Below are positions 50,465 through 59,946 of a stretch of 64,000 nucleotides of DNA, one piece after another. The stretch comes from Paraburkholderia metrosideri (GTDB taxonomy: Bacteria; Pseudomonadota; Gammaproteobacteria; Burkholderiales; Burkholderiaceae), in NCBI RefSeq assembly GCF_904848625.1, contig NZ_CAJHCP010000010.1:62001-126000 (forward strand), in the 5' to 3' direction. How positions within the stretch are numbered: position 1 is the first letter of the stretch; each line of letters begins with the position of its first letter. A model generated the notes under the pieces. It was not told the origin of the DNA. It saw only the letters and a program-made list of their open reading frames with translations, and did not search any database. Position numbers and translations under genes: made by a program.

Positions 50465-53400
50465 TTAGCTTTGCGGCGTGTTCAACGCGTCGATCAGATT
50501 CATCAGTTCGTAGGGTTTGCGCAGCGAAATGGCGTGCGGTAAAACTTCGCGTTGCTCGGGTGTCAGCACAAGATCGTAGCCCGTCAGAAAGATCACCCGC
50601 AGATCGGAGCGTTCGCGGCAGACGTCCATTGCCAGATCGACGCCTGATTTGCCCGCCAGGCCCACGTCGGTCAGCATCACATCGATCGCGTGTTCGCTGA
50701 GTATTCGCTTCGCGTCCTGCTCGCCTTCGGCTTCAAAAATGTCGAAGTCGAACGTGCGCAACAATTCCGCAGTACTCAAGCGGATCAATTCATCATCTTC
50801 CACCAGCAAAATTCGCATGCGTGCCTCTGAGGTAAAGCTGTCGGCACTCGCCGACGTAAGCGGTGGATCAATCTGCAAACGTTCCTGCTCGACTTCGGCA
50901 AGCTCCGCAGCCTGGGGATTCTGCGTTTGCAATACATAGCGGACCTTGCGCGCCAACGCTTCGTGCGTGTATGGCTTACTGAGCAATTCGATGCCTTCAT
51001 CGAGTCGCCCGGAATGCACGATCGCGTTGTCCGTATAGCCCGACGTGAACAGCACCGCAATCGTCGGCAAACGCTCGCGTGCCTTGCGTGCGAGTTCGGG
51101 ACTACGCAACGGGCCGGGCATGACTACGTCCGTGAAAAGCAGGTCGATCGGCACGCCGCTTTCGATAATCGCCAGCGCGCTTTGCGCATCTTTCGCTTTC
51201 AGCACGCGATAGCCGAGGTCGGACAACATTTCGACCACCGTGGCGCGGACCTCCTCGTCATCCTCGACGGCCAGGATCGTTTCCGTGCCGCCCTTCGCGG
51301 GACCGGCATCGATGTTCGTTTCGAGATCTTCTTCCTGCCGAACCCGCGGCAGATAAATGCGGATCGTGGTGCCGTGCCCCTGTTCGCTGTAAATTTTCAC
51401 ATGCCCGCCGGACTGCTTGACGAACCCGTACACCATGCTCAAGCCGAGCCCCGTGCCCTGGCCTTCCGGCTTGGTCGTGAAGAACGGCTCGAACACACGC
51501 TCACGGATTTCCGGCGCCATGCCGGCCCCGGTATCCGTGACCGCGAGCATCACGTATTGCCCCGGCGTGACTTCGCCGTTGCGTTTGGCGTAAACATCGT
51601 CGAGCGCGGCGTTGCCGGCTTCGATCGTGAGCCGGCCGTGTCCGCTCATCGCGTCGCGCGAATTGATCGCCAGATTGAGCAGCGCATTCTCGACCTGGAA
51701 CGGATCGACCAGCGTATTCCATAATCCGCCCGATACGATGGTCTCGATTTCGACACCATCGCCCAGCGCGCGCCGCAGCATATCGTCGAGACCGCGCACG
51801 AAGCGGCCCAGGTTGACGACCTTCGGCGCCAGCGGCTGGCGCCGCCCGAACGCGAGCAATTGCGAAGCGAGATTGGCGCCACGCGCGACCCCGGCGAGTG
51901 CATTACGCACCCGTTGCTCAGGTTTCTCGGACCCGGCCACGTCTTTAGCAAGCAGTTGCAGATTGCCGCCGATCACTTGCAGCAGATTGTTGAAGTCATG
52001 CGCAACGCCGCCTGTCAGCTTGCCGATCGCTTCCATCTTCTGCGCCATGCGCAACGCTTCTTCCGCGTGATGCAGCGCCTCGGTGGTTTCCTTGTCGGCG
52101 GTGACATCGCGGCCCACGCCGTGAATGCGCTCGCTGTCGGGGTCGAGTGCGAGCGTCCACGCCACCCAGCGCCACGTGCCGTCAATTCGCTTGAAGCGGT
52201 TTTCATAGCGCACCGGCACGCCCGTGCGGCGCAGTTCGGCCAGATGCATGCTGACGATGCCGATGTCGTCGGGATGAACCAGATCGGCATACGAACGCGA
52301 CTTCAGCCAGTGCAGATTATGGCCGAGCATGCTGCTCCACGAGGGGCTCACGCGCTGCAAGCGTCCTTCGACATCGGCCACTACCAGCAGGTCTTCGCTC
52401 AGTTCCCACAGACGGTCGCGATCCGCCACCGTCTCGATCACGCGACGCTCCAGCGTCTCGTTCAGATCGCGCAACGCATCCTGCGCCTTGCCGCGCTCGG
52501 CGATTTCCCGTTGCGCGGCCTCGTACAGACGCGCGTTGTCGATCGCAATCGCGGCCTGCGCGGCGATGCCCGCCACGATCCGCTCGGAACGTTCGGTGAA
52601 TACACCGGCTTCCGGATGCCCGAAAAACAGCCCGCCCACCACTTCGCCACCGCGCGATTGCACTGGCGCCGCCAGATAGCTGCGCACTTTCAGATGACCC
52701 TTGGGCATGCCGCGATGCGGTGCGTTGTGCCCGTAACGCGGGTCCTGGGTGATGTCGTCGGAACGCACGATACCTTCGCCCATGAAGGTGGGGGCGAACA
52801 CGGCCGTGTTGCGCGGCATCGGAAACCGTTCGAACGAATCCTGGGGTATGCCGGACAGCGTGTACAGCATGTAGCTGCCGCCCTGGTCGTCGAGGACGTT
52901 GTAGAAGAAAGAACCGAATGCCGCGCCGGTCAGTTCCGTCGCGGCGTCGGTGACGATCTGCACTGCGCGCTTGAGGTCGAGTTCAGCGGCCACGGTCGCG
53001 CCGACGCGGTTGAGAATTTCGAGCGTGCGCGATTCCTCGCGCAGCTTCATCTCGGTCTCACGGCGCAAGCGCGCGAGTTGCAGATTGCCGGCCACGCGCG
53101 CCAACAGTTCGCGCGCTGAAAACGGCTTGGTCAGGTAGTCGTCGGCGCCCTGCTCGATTCCGTCGACGCGGGCCTCTTCGCCCGCGCGCGCCGACAGCAT
53201 CACGACCGGCGTCTCGCGCAATACAGGATCGGCGCGCAATTCACGCAACAGTCCGAAGCCGTCGAGGCGCGGCATCATCACGTCGGACAGCACCAGATCG
53301 GGCGGCTCTGCGCGGGCCGCCGCGAGCGCTGCTTCGCCGTCGGTGGCGACACGTACGTGGTGGCCTGCGGCGCGCAGAATCCGGCTCATGTAGTCGCGCA

Positions 53401-55417
53401 AATCGGCGTTGTCGTCGACGACCAGCAGCCGCGCCGGCTCGGCAGATGCGCCTTCGGGCCTGGTTTGCCCTGAGGGCTCCGGCGCGTTCTGCGCCGCTTC
53501 GTCGGCGAAGATTTCGTTCTCCGGGCTCCAGCGCAACGCGGCGTCGACATAGGTTCGCGCGTGCTGGCTCATCGCGGCGTGCACGGCTTCGTCGTCGGTC
53601 TGCGGCAACACGGCGACGCGCGGCAACGCGACGGTGAAGCACGCGCCCTTGCCCGACTCGCTGTCGACCCGCACGCTGCCGCCATGCAGTTTCACCAGCT
53701 CCTGCACCATCGCAAGTCCGATCCCGCTGCCTTCGACGGAACGGCCGGGCGCACCCGCCACGCGGTGAAAGCGCTCGAACAGACGCGGCACTTCTTCCTG
53801 CGCAATACCGATACCGCTATCCGTCACGCTGACTTCGACGCCGCCGTCGTCAGCCGCGCGCACCGCGACCCGGATCGTGCCGAAGAACGTGAACTTGTAC
53901 GCGTTCGACAGCAGGTTCATCACGACCTTTTCCCACATCTCACGGTCGATCCGCGCAATGATGGGTGTCGGCGGAATGTCCAGTTCGAGCTGCAGTCCGG
54001 CTGCCTGGATCGCCGACTCGAACAGCGACGCGAGTTCGGCGGTAAACGACGCGATGTTGGTGGGCTGCGTATGAATCTGCATGCGCCCCACCTCGATTCG
54101 CGAAAAATCGAGCAGCGCGTTGACGAGCTTCAGCAGACGCAAGCCATTGCGATGCGTGATCTCGATCAGCGCGCGGTCATCGAGACCGGTGTTGCGGGCG
54201 CGATCGTCAGCGTGATCCGCGAGCTGCGGCTTGGCGAGCAATTCTTCGAGCGGGCCGAGCATGAGCGTCAACGGCGTGCGGAATTCATGGCTGATGTTGG
54301 AGAAGAACGTCGTCTTGGCAAGATCGATTTCCGCCAGCGCTTCCGCGCGCCGCCGCTCTTCTTCATAAGCCTGCGCGTAACCGATCGCCGCGCCGATCTG
54401 GCCAGCGGCCAGAGTCAGAAAACTGCGGTACGCATCGTCAAACAGACGGCAGGGATTCAGACCCGCGATCAGCACCACGGCATGCGTCGTGTCACTTCCC
54501 GGCGACACCGGCAGGATCACCGCCTGTTCCGGTGCGATGTGCCACGGGCCGCTCGGCAGCGCGGCACCAAAGCGCCCGGTCAGATCGCGCACGAGCTGCG
54601 GCGCCGCAATCGTAAACACATCGGCGACCGGCCACAGCGAGCCGTCATCCAGACGCATCGACTCGGGCGCGCCGGGATGCCCTGGCTCGATGCCACAGGT
54701 GCCGACCAGCGTCGCCGTATCGCTGCCGGGAGCGGCCGCATACAGCAACGCAAAAGGCAGGTCCTGCGGATTGGTGCACAACGCTGCCGCGCTCAGTTGA
54801 CACGCGTCGCGCCAGTCGCGCCCATCGGGGCTGGCCGCCGCGAGTTCCTTGAGCAACGCGAGTTGGCGCTCGCCGACCACGCGCACGGTATCGTCGCTGT
54901 TCGCGCAGATAATGCCGCCGGGTTCGCCGTCGTCGCCAGGAATCGGGCTGTACGAGAAGGTGTAATACGTCTCCTCGGGAAAGCCGTTGCGCTCCATGAT
55001 GAGCAGCTTCTGCTCGACGAAAATCCCTTCGGCACCGGCCAGCGCGGTGTTCAACAGCGGCTCGATGTCCGGCCAGATTTCGCGCCACACGGCGTGCGTA
55101 GGCTGACCCAGCGCAACGGGATGTTTGCCGCCAATGATCGATTTGTAGGGATCGTTGTAAAAGTACAGTAATTCTTTGCCCCAGCCGATCCAGATCGGTT
55201 GCCGCGACGTGAGCATGATGCGGATCGCGATCTTCAACCCTTGCGGCCAGCTTTCGGGTTCACCGAGAGCTGTCTGGCTCCAGTCATAGGCGCGGATCAA
55301 TGCGCCCAGTTCGCCGCCGCCGGCAAGAAAAGACGGCACGCCGAGGCCGACGGGCGATACATCCGACAGGAAGCGGTCCGGCTCTTTCAACGCGATCTCC
55401 TTCACGCGGGGGGTCAT
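50465..55417 (-). CDS. Giant hybrid histidine kinase with two kinase cores and three receiver domains
   Basis: A cytoplasmic-looking sensor of about 1650 residues. In order: PAS-like (40-175), GAF (200-360), HisKA/HATPase with FFSNISHEFRTPLTLMLGPL (His near 390), receiver 1 with DLVLSDVMMPRLDG (665-780), GAF (800-970), PAS (1010-1130), second kinase with LTGGVAHDFNNLLQVIGG (His near 1160), receiver 2 with LLFTDVVMPGPL (1400-1520) and receiver 3 with VMLTDVGLAGKSG (1540-1650). No membrane segment is evident. It signals by multi-step phosphorelay. The frame allows upstream starts (55489, 55723), but Met 55417 is the most plausible; no strong ribosome site helps. Inputs are unknown. Confidence 0.87.
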   Translation of the reverse strand: MTPRVKEIALKEPDRFLSDVSPVGLGVPSFLAGGGELGALIRAYDWSQTALGEPESWPQGLKIAIRIMLTSRQPIWIGWGKELLYFYNDPYKSIIGGKHPVALGQPTHAVWREIWPDIEPLLNTALAGAEGIFVEQKLLIMERNGFPEETYYTFSYSPIPGDDGEPGGIICANSDDTVRVVGERQLALLKELAAASPDGRDWRDACQLSAAALCTNPQDLPFALLYAAAPGSDTATLVGTCGIEPGHPGAPESMRLDDGSLWPVADVFTIAAPQLVRDLTGRFGAALPSGPWHIAPEQAVILPVSPGSDTTHAVVLIAGLNPCRLFDDAYRSFLTLAAGQIGAAIGYAQAYEEERRRAEALAEIDLAKTTFFSNISHEFRTPLTLMLGPLEELLAKPQLADHADDRARNTGLDDRALIEITHRNGLRLLKLVNALLDFSRIEVGRMQIHTQPTNIASFTAELASLFESAIQAAGLQLELDIPPTPIIARIDREMWEKVVMNLLSNAYKFTFFGTIRVAVRAADDGGVEVSVTDSGIGIAQEEVPRLFERFHRVAGAPGRSVEGSGIGLAMVQELVKLHGGSVRVDSESGKGACFTVALPRVAVLPQTDDEAVHAAMSQHARTYVDAALRWSPENEIFADEAAQNAPEPSGQTRPEGASAEPARLLVVDDNADLRDYMSRILRAAGHHVRVATDGEAALAAARAEPPDLVLSDVMMPRLDGFGLLRELRADPVLRETPVVMLSARAGEEARVDGIEQGADDYLTKPFSARELLARVAGNLQLARLRRETEMKLREESRTLEILNRVGATVAAELDLKRAVQIVTDAATELTGAAFGSFFYNVLDDQGGSYMLYTLSGIPQDSFERFPMPRNTAVFAPTFMGEGIVRSDDITQDPRYGHNAPHRGMPKGHLKVRSYLAAPVQSRGGEVVGGLFFGHPEAGVFTERSERIVAGIAAQAAIAIDNARLYEAAQREIAERGKAQDALRDLNETLERRVIETVADRDRLWELSEDLLVVADVEGRLQRVSPSWSSMLGHNLHWLKSRSYADLVHPDDIGIVSMHLAELRRTGVPVRYENRFKRIDGTWRWVAWTLALDPDSERIHGVGRDVTADKETTEALHHAEEALRMAQKMEAIGKLTGGVAHDFNNLLQVIGGNLQLLAKDVAGSEKPEQRVRNALAGVARGANLASQLLAFGRRQPLAPKVVNLGRFVRGLDDMLRRALGDGVEIETIVSGGLWNTLVDPFQVENALLNLAINSRDAMSGHGRLTIEAGNAALDDVYAKRNGEVTPGQYVMLAVTDTGAGMAPEIRERVFEPFFTTKPEGQGTGLGLSMVYGFVKQSGGHVKIYSEQGHGTTIRIYLPRVRQEEDLETNIDAGPAKGGTETILAVEDDEEVRATVVEMLSDLGYRVLKAKDAQSALAIIESGVPIDLLFTDVVMPGPLRSPELARKARERLPTIAVLFTSGYTDNAIVHSGRLDEGIELLSKPYTHEALARKVRYVLQTQNPQAAELAEVEQERLQIDPPLTSASADSFTSEARMRILLVEDDELIRLSTAELLRTFDFDIFEAEGEQDAKRILSEHAIDVMLTDVGLAGKSGVDLAMDVCRERSDLRVIFLTGYDLVLTPEQREVLPHAISLRKPYELMNLIDALNTPQS

Positions 55418-55744
55418 AGTCGTCGTGCGGGGTCGCTGTTGCAAAAGCGGTGCCCGGCTCACACGGACCACTAACGATAACGACGCCATTGGTATAGCGC
55501 GATTCTCGCATGGAGCAGCGTGACGAAGGAAGGAGAGTGGGCGCGTCAAACGCCTGACCCAGCAGGGTTTTCGCGCTCGAGACAGATGTTTGACCGGGCC
55601 GCCTTGGCCGCAGCGGGCGACGACAGCGCGTAAGACGAAATTGACGGTAAAACATACCTTGACGCATTGCACGAACAAGGCGAACTTCCCGATCGGGCGA
55701 CCTGCGCGCCGACCGGTGTTCACATCGTCAAAGAAGCGACTTTC
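55418..55744. other. Intergenic region upstream of the giant kinase gene
   Basis: A 327-base gap between the kinase start and the PepSY gene end. The kinase frame remains open through much of it, so part of this could be translated if a further upstream start (55489) is used. No clear promoter or hairpin was found. Confidence 0.45.
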
Positions 55745-56467
55745 TTACATCATGCTCATGCAGACGGCAGCGGCGATCGACCCCAACACCAACACGACTC
55801 CGACCGTCTTGCGCTTGTTCAACTCGGTCCACAGCAGCACGCCCGTGAGCGACAAAAGAATCAGACTGCCCGCGAGCGTATCGATCAGCAACACCCAGCC
55901 GATGCTCAGACCGACACCTTTATGCAAGTTAGTCAGCATGGCGAGGAAGGTATTTTCGCTGCGCTTGACCGTCACGTAACCATTGCCGACCCAGTACTCG
56001 ACCGACGTATTTTCTCGCGGCGACGCGAAGTTCAATTGCCAATGTTCGGGCTGAACGACGCTGCGGTCGCCCCACGCGACCGGATGCGCCGGCTCTTTCT
56101 GCACGCGCCCCGGATTACCGGCCAGCTTCAGTTCGTGCTTGAGCCATTTGCCGAGTTCGCGCGGCGTGTCGGGTGCGGGTTGCGGCACCGGCACCTGCAC
56201 CGTCGACACCTGCGGCTCCCCCGTCGACACTCTGAGCGGCCCACCCCGATGATTCAGAAAGAAACCCGTGGTACCGAACAGCAGGCCCAGAACCGCGCCC
56301 CACAAACCTACCCAGCCATGCACCTTGCGCAGCCACTTGACGAAAATCGCGCGCCGCGAGCGCCGCTGCCGTGACTTCAGCTCATCGCTGTCGAGCCGAT
56401 GCGGCGCATGCGTCGCGTGGTCGGTGCCAACAGCCGCTTGAAGGTCGATAGTCTCGGGTACGCTCAC
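55745..56467 (-). CDS. PepSY-associated transmembrane protein
   Basis: A 240-residue inner-membrane protein. After a basic N-terminus, VHGWVGLWGAVLGLLFGTTGF is the first membrane helix with the family His; a large periplasmic PepSY-like loop follows; two C-terminal helices end the protein (VLLIDTLAGSLILLSLTGVLLW). Such proteins accompany siderophore receptors and probably reduce or release ferric iron. GTG 56467 overlaps the PiuC stop, so it is coupled to it. Confidence 0.85.
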   Translation of the reverse strand: MSVPETIDLQAAVGTDHATHAPHRLDSDELKSRQRRSRRAIFVKWLRKVHGWVGLWGAVLGLLFGTTGFFLNHRGGPLRVSTGEPQVSTVQVPVPQPAPDTPRELGKWLKHELKLAGNPGRVQKEPAHPVAWGDRSVVQPEHWQLNFASPRENTSVEYWVGNGYVTVKRSENTFLAMLTNLHKGVGLSIGWVLLIDTLAGSLILLSLTGVLLWTELNKRKTVGVVLVLGSIAAAVCMSMM

Positions 56468-57147
56468 GTTTCACTCCAGGTACGCAATAGATTGTGATAA
56501 CAGCCGACCAGACTGCGGCGTGCCGCATCGTCGGCCTGGGTTGCATTCAGACGTTGAATGGCGGTGTCCATATCGAACAGCAGCGCGCGCTGCGTGTCGC
56601 TACGTACGAGGCTTTGCACCCAGAAGAAACTGGCTACGCGCACACCGCGCGTGACCGGGGTGATCTGATGCAGGCTGGTGGCCGGATAGACGATCATGTC
56701 ACCGGCCGGCAGCTTTACCTGCTGTACGCCAAAGTTGTCTTCAATGACGAGTTCGCCGCCGTCGTAATCGTCCGGGTCGGAGATGAACAGCGTCGCCGAC
56801 ACATCGGTGCGCAGCTTCACGCCATTGGGCAGCACCCGCACCGCGCCGTCGACATGGCTGCCGAAATGCATGCCGTCTTCGTAACGGTTGAACAGCGGCG
56901 GATACACTTGGTTCGGCAGCACCGCGCTGATGAACAGCGGGTTGCGTTCGATTGCGCCGACAACCACATCGCCCAACTCGCGCGCAATGGGCGAGTACTC
57001 GGCGATCTGCTGGTTGCGTTTGACTGGCGCACCCTGGTAACCGGCGGTCGCGCGGCCATCCACCCAGGCGTCGCCCGCCTGATCGAGCCGTTCACGCACG
57101 AAGCGCAACTGCTCGGCGTCCAGTACATTCGGAATATGCAACAACAT
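56464..57147 (-). CDS. piuC: Fe2+/2-oxoglutarate dioxygenase of the PiuC/YbiX (PKHD) type
   Basis: A 227-residue 2-oxoglutarate hydroxylase. Iron ligands His and Asp are in GMHFGSHVDGAVR, the distal His in TSLHQITPVTRGVR, with the adjacent Arg for 2-oxoglutarate. PiuC homologues accompany catecholate siderophore receptors (PiuA/Fiu) and are iron-regulated; their substrate is not settled. It follows the receptor gene by 118 bases and overlaps the PepSY gene by 4, so all three form one operon. Confidence 0.92.
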   Translation of the reverse strand: MLLHIPNVLDAEQLRFVRERLDQAGDAWVDGRATAGYQGAPVKRNQQIAEYSPIARELGDVVVGAIERNPLFISAVLPNQVYPPLFNRYEDGMHFGSHVDGAVRVLPNGVKLRTDVSATLFISDPDDYDGGELVIEDNFGVQQVKLPAGDMIVYPATSLHQITPVTRGVRVASFFWVQSLVRSDTQRALLFDMDTAIQRLNATQADDAARRSLVGCYHNLLRTWSET

Positions 57148-57265
57148 TGTGTTTCCTTTGTGTCGGCTTACCGGTGGACCGGGTTGTCTGGGTTACCGAA
57201 GTTAGCCAGACCAATATCAGACCAATAAGCAAACCGGTAAGCCTAACGCATCCGCCTGGCGTGTA

Positions 57266-59491
57266 TCAGAAGCGGTAGTCGAACGTCGCCAGCAGCGTGC
57301 GGCCAATACCCGGCACCGAACGGCCACCGTCGGACGGAATCAGCGCGTCGAAGTACTCCTTGTTCGTCATGTTCAGCAGGTTCAGGCGCACATCGTATTT
57401 CTTCGCGTGATATGCAGCCGTCGCATCCCAACGCGTGTAGCCCGGCACTCGCACATAGTTCGTGTTCGACGCGTAGCGCGGCGACATGTAGGTCGGGCCA
57501 CCGCCAATTTCCCAGTGCGGCGTGATCGCGTAGGTCGACCACAGCGTCAGCGTATTGTGCGGGGTGTTGGCCGGTGTGTGACCTTGCGTGCCGTCGGCGG
57601 CCTTCAGGATGGTGGCGTCCATGTACGTATAGCCGCCGAAAATCTGCCACTTGTCGGTGATGTGACCCGTCACGCCAGCCTGGAAGCCGTCCACCCGAAC
57701 GTCGCCGTCGAGTTCGTACTCGGTCGTCGAAACCTGCGTACGGGCGTTGTCCATTTCCTCGCGGAAGAACGCAGAATTCACCGACAGATTGCCGCCCAGC
57801 AGATCCCACTTGCCGCCCACTTCATACGACTTGGTCGACTCCGGCGCGAGGTTCTGCGTCAGATTGGTCAACGTCAACGCTTCGAGCGACGGGTCGAACG
57901 ATGTACCGTACGACACGTAGTACGACTGCCAGTCGGTCGGCTGATAAATCACGCCCGCGCGAACGCTGGTGAAGAAGTTCGTCTGCGTCGCATAGGCCGG
58001 CAGGCTGGTCGAGTTGTGGATCTGCGCCTGAAAGCGATCCCAACGCAAGCCGCCAATCACCTTCCAGTGCTGATTGAGCGAAATGGTGTCGTTCGCATAC
58101 GCCGCGATTTCGTTCGATCCCGAATCGGCGAAGTTGCCGACCGTCGTGGTCACACCCGCGGGCGACGACATGATCGCCGGGTCCAGCATCGTCACGACCG
58201 GCAGGTTGTTACGCGTGTAGGCCTGGTTCGTGTAGCTGTCGTGGCCGAGTTCAATGCCGGTAATCAAGTCATGCTTGATCGGACCGGTGTCGAATTTGTA
58301 TTCGACCATCGTGTCGTTGTAGATCGAGTGGTTCTCGATCACACGATCATGGCTCTGCAACTTGATGAACAATTCCGACGGCGGCAGCGACGTGAAATTA
58401 CCGTTGCTCAACGCCGGACTCGTCGCCAGCGGCCCCGTCAGTACCGATTGAGGCGCGGTCTCGCGCGCGTCGGTCATCGAGTGCGACAGCTGCGTCTGGT
58501 TGGTGAACGTGAGCGCGTCCGAGAACTTGTGTTTGATCGACGCATTGAACGTCTGCACATCCTGGATCGTGCGGTCGGACGTCAAACCGTAGAACGTGTT
58601 GCGCGGCACCGGCGAAGGGCGGCCGTTCAATGCCTGGATGCCGTAGTCGGGCATGTCGTGGTTGTGCTGGATCAGCGCGGACAGCGTGACTTCGGTCGGC
58701 GTGCCGATCCCGAAACGCACTTCCGGCGCGACGCCGAAGTCCTTGTTCTTCATTACGTCGCGCGTCGAACCGATGCTTTGACCGAACGCGTTCAGGCGGA
58801 TCGCGGACGTATCGTTCAGCTTGTGGTTCACGTCGACCGACGTGCGGTAGTGGTCGTCGGTGCCGACCGTCGTCGAGATTTCCGCCGAGTCTTTCAGATT
58901 CGCTTTCTTGCTGACCTGATTGATCACGCCACCGGTCGAGCCCCGGCCGAACAGCATCGACGACGGGCCATACAGCACTTCGATTTCTTCGAGGTCGAAG
59001 GTGTCGCGATAGTACTGGTTGCGATCGCGAAAGCCGTCCAGGTAGATATCGTTCTGCGCGGTGAAGCCACGCAGGTTGATGTTATTGCCGATCTGCCCGC
59101 CTTCCGCACCGCCGATCGTCACGCCCGGCGCATTGCGCAGCGCATCCTGAAACGACGTAGCGCCTTGCGACGCGAGGACGTCCTTGTTGATCACCGTGAC
59201 GGTTTGCGGAATGTCCCGCAATGCGGTCGGCGTCTTGGCGCCGACGTTCGAGCGCTCTGCCTGGAAGTCCTGTTGCTCGGATTGCGCGGCGATGCCGATA
59301 GTCGGCAGCGTTCCGCTGTCCGTCGCTGTTGTTGTTTTCGTTGCGTCGGTGGTTGCGTTTGCGCCGGTCGTCGCATTGTCCGATGCGGACTGCGCCGTAG
59401 TCTGGGGCGCGGTCTGCGCGACTGCGGGTGTTGCAAATGGAATGGCAAAAGCTAGCGCTAACGCAGTCGCGAGCGGCGTGTGGTTGAACAT
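57266..59491 (-). CDS. fiu: TonB-dependent catecholate siderophore receptor, Fiu/PiuA type
   Basis: An outer-membrane receptor of about 741 residues. Signal peptide LATALALAFAIPFATPAVAQ; a plug domain (ALRDIPQTVTVINKDVLASQG, then DNINLRG-like NNINLRGFTAQNDIYLDGFR); a 22-strand barrel ending in the terminal aromatic LATFDYRF. Pairing with PiuC and a PepSY protein indicates uptake of monomeric catecholate iron complexes, as for Fiu. Met 59491 fits the signal peptide. A Fur box lies 130 bases upstream at 59622. Confidence 0.93.
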   Translation of the reverse strand: MFNHTPLATALALAFAIPFATPAVAQTAPQTTAQSASDNATTGANATTDATKTTTATDSGTLPTIGIAAQSEQQDFQAERSNVGAKTPTALRDIPQTVTVINKDVLASQGATSFQDALRNAPGVTIGGAEGGQIGNNINLRGFTAQNDIYLDGFRDRNQYYRDTFDLEEIEVLYGPSSMLFGRGSTGGVINQVSKKANLKDSAEISTTVGTDDHYRTSVDVNHKLNDTSAIRLNAFGQSIGSTRDVMKNKDFGVAPEVRFGIGTPTEVTLSALIQHNHDMPDYGIQALNGRPSPVPRNTFYGLTSDRTIQDVQTFNASIKHKFSDALTFTNQTQLSHSMTDARETAPQSVLTGPLATSPALSNGNFTSLPPSELFIKLQSHDRVIENHSIYNDTMVEYKFDTGPIKHDLITGIELGHDSYTNQAYTRNNLPVVTMLDPAIMSSPAGVTTTVGNFADSGSNEIAAYANDTISLNQHWKVIGGLRWDRFQAQIHNSTSLPAYATQTNFFTSVRAGVIYQPTDWQSYYVSYGTSFDPSLEALTLTNLTQNLAPESTKSYEVGGKWDLLGGNLSVNSAFFREEMDNARTQVSTTEYELDGDVRVDGFQAGVTGHITDKWQIFGGYTYMDATILKAADGTQGHTPANTPHNTLTLWSTYAITPHWEIGGGPTYMSPRYASNTNYVRVPGYTRWDATAAYHAKKYDVRLNLLNMTNKEYFDALIPSDGGRSVPGIGRTLLATFDYRF

Positions 59492-59621
59492 GGAAATCCC
59501 GTCAGATGTGCGCCTGCCGATCTTGCATGTATGCCATGAGATAGATGACAAAAGCGCAATTGGCTGGCTGCCGGTCGGGCTCGTCGAGCACCCGATGACG
59601 GAATAGCTGGCTAGTTTTTTA

Positions 59622-59640
59622 AATGAGAATCGATATCATT
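59622..59640. promoter_or_regulatory. Fur box and promoter of the iron operon
   Basis: AATGAGAATCGATATCATT at 59622-59640 is an inverted repeat with a good match to the Fur consensus (AATGA arms with GATA/AATC cores). On the minus strand TTGTAG at 59663-59658 and AATGAT at 59640-59635 stand 17 bases apart, so Fur binding would cover the -10. The rest of the 455-base gap to the aldo/keto reductase gene at 59947 holds an AT-rich stretch with no other feature I can support. Confidence 0.85.
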
Positions 59641-59946
59641 CCACACGCAGTAAATCCCTACAATCGCGGCGCGCGTTACCTCGCGCAATGAAATTGTTTC
59701 AGAATCTTACGAGCGAAGGGTATTTGTAAACATTTGAATAGCCGCGAGCTGGTTTTATTACTTTGTTGTAATGTCTAATGAATGAATACGTAATTGCAAT
59801 AAGGCTTCTTGTTATTTAACTGCAGCGCCAAATCTTTCAAACAAATAACATCAGGCGGTCGTGGTACAGCGCATTAAATCGCGACACCGTTTATCCTTTT
59901 TGCAACACTGCACCGCGTCGGTGTCCCGTCCATCCCGGAGTTGACC

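Noticed and set aside
53561..55171. 536-codon plus-strand frame inside the giant kinase gene
   Set aside because: Antisense of the kinase coding sequence; Arg/His/Gln-rich and unlike any family.
57407..59455. 682-codon plus-strand frame opposite the TonB receptor gene
   Set aside because: Antisense of the receptor gene; Arg/Val/His-rich with no domain pattern.
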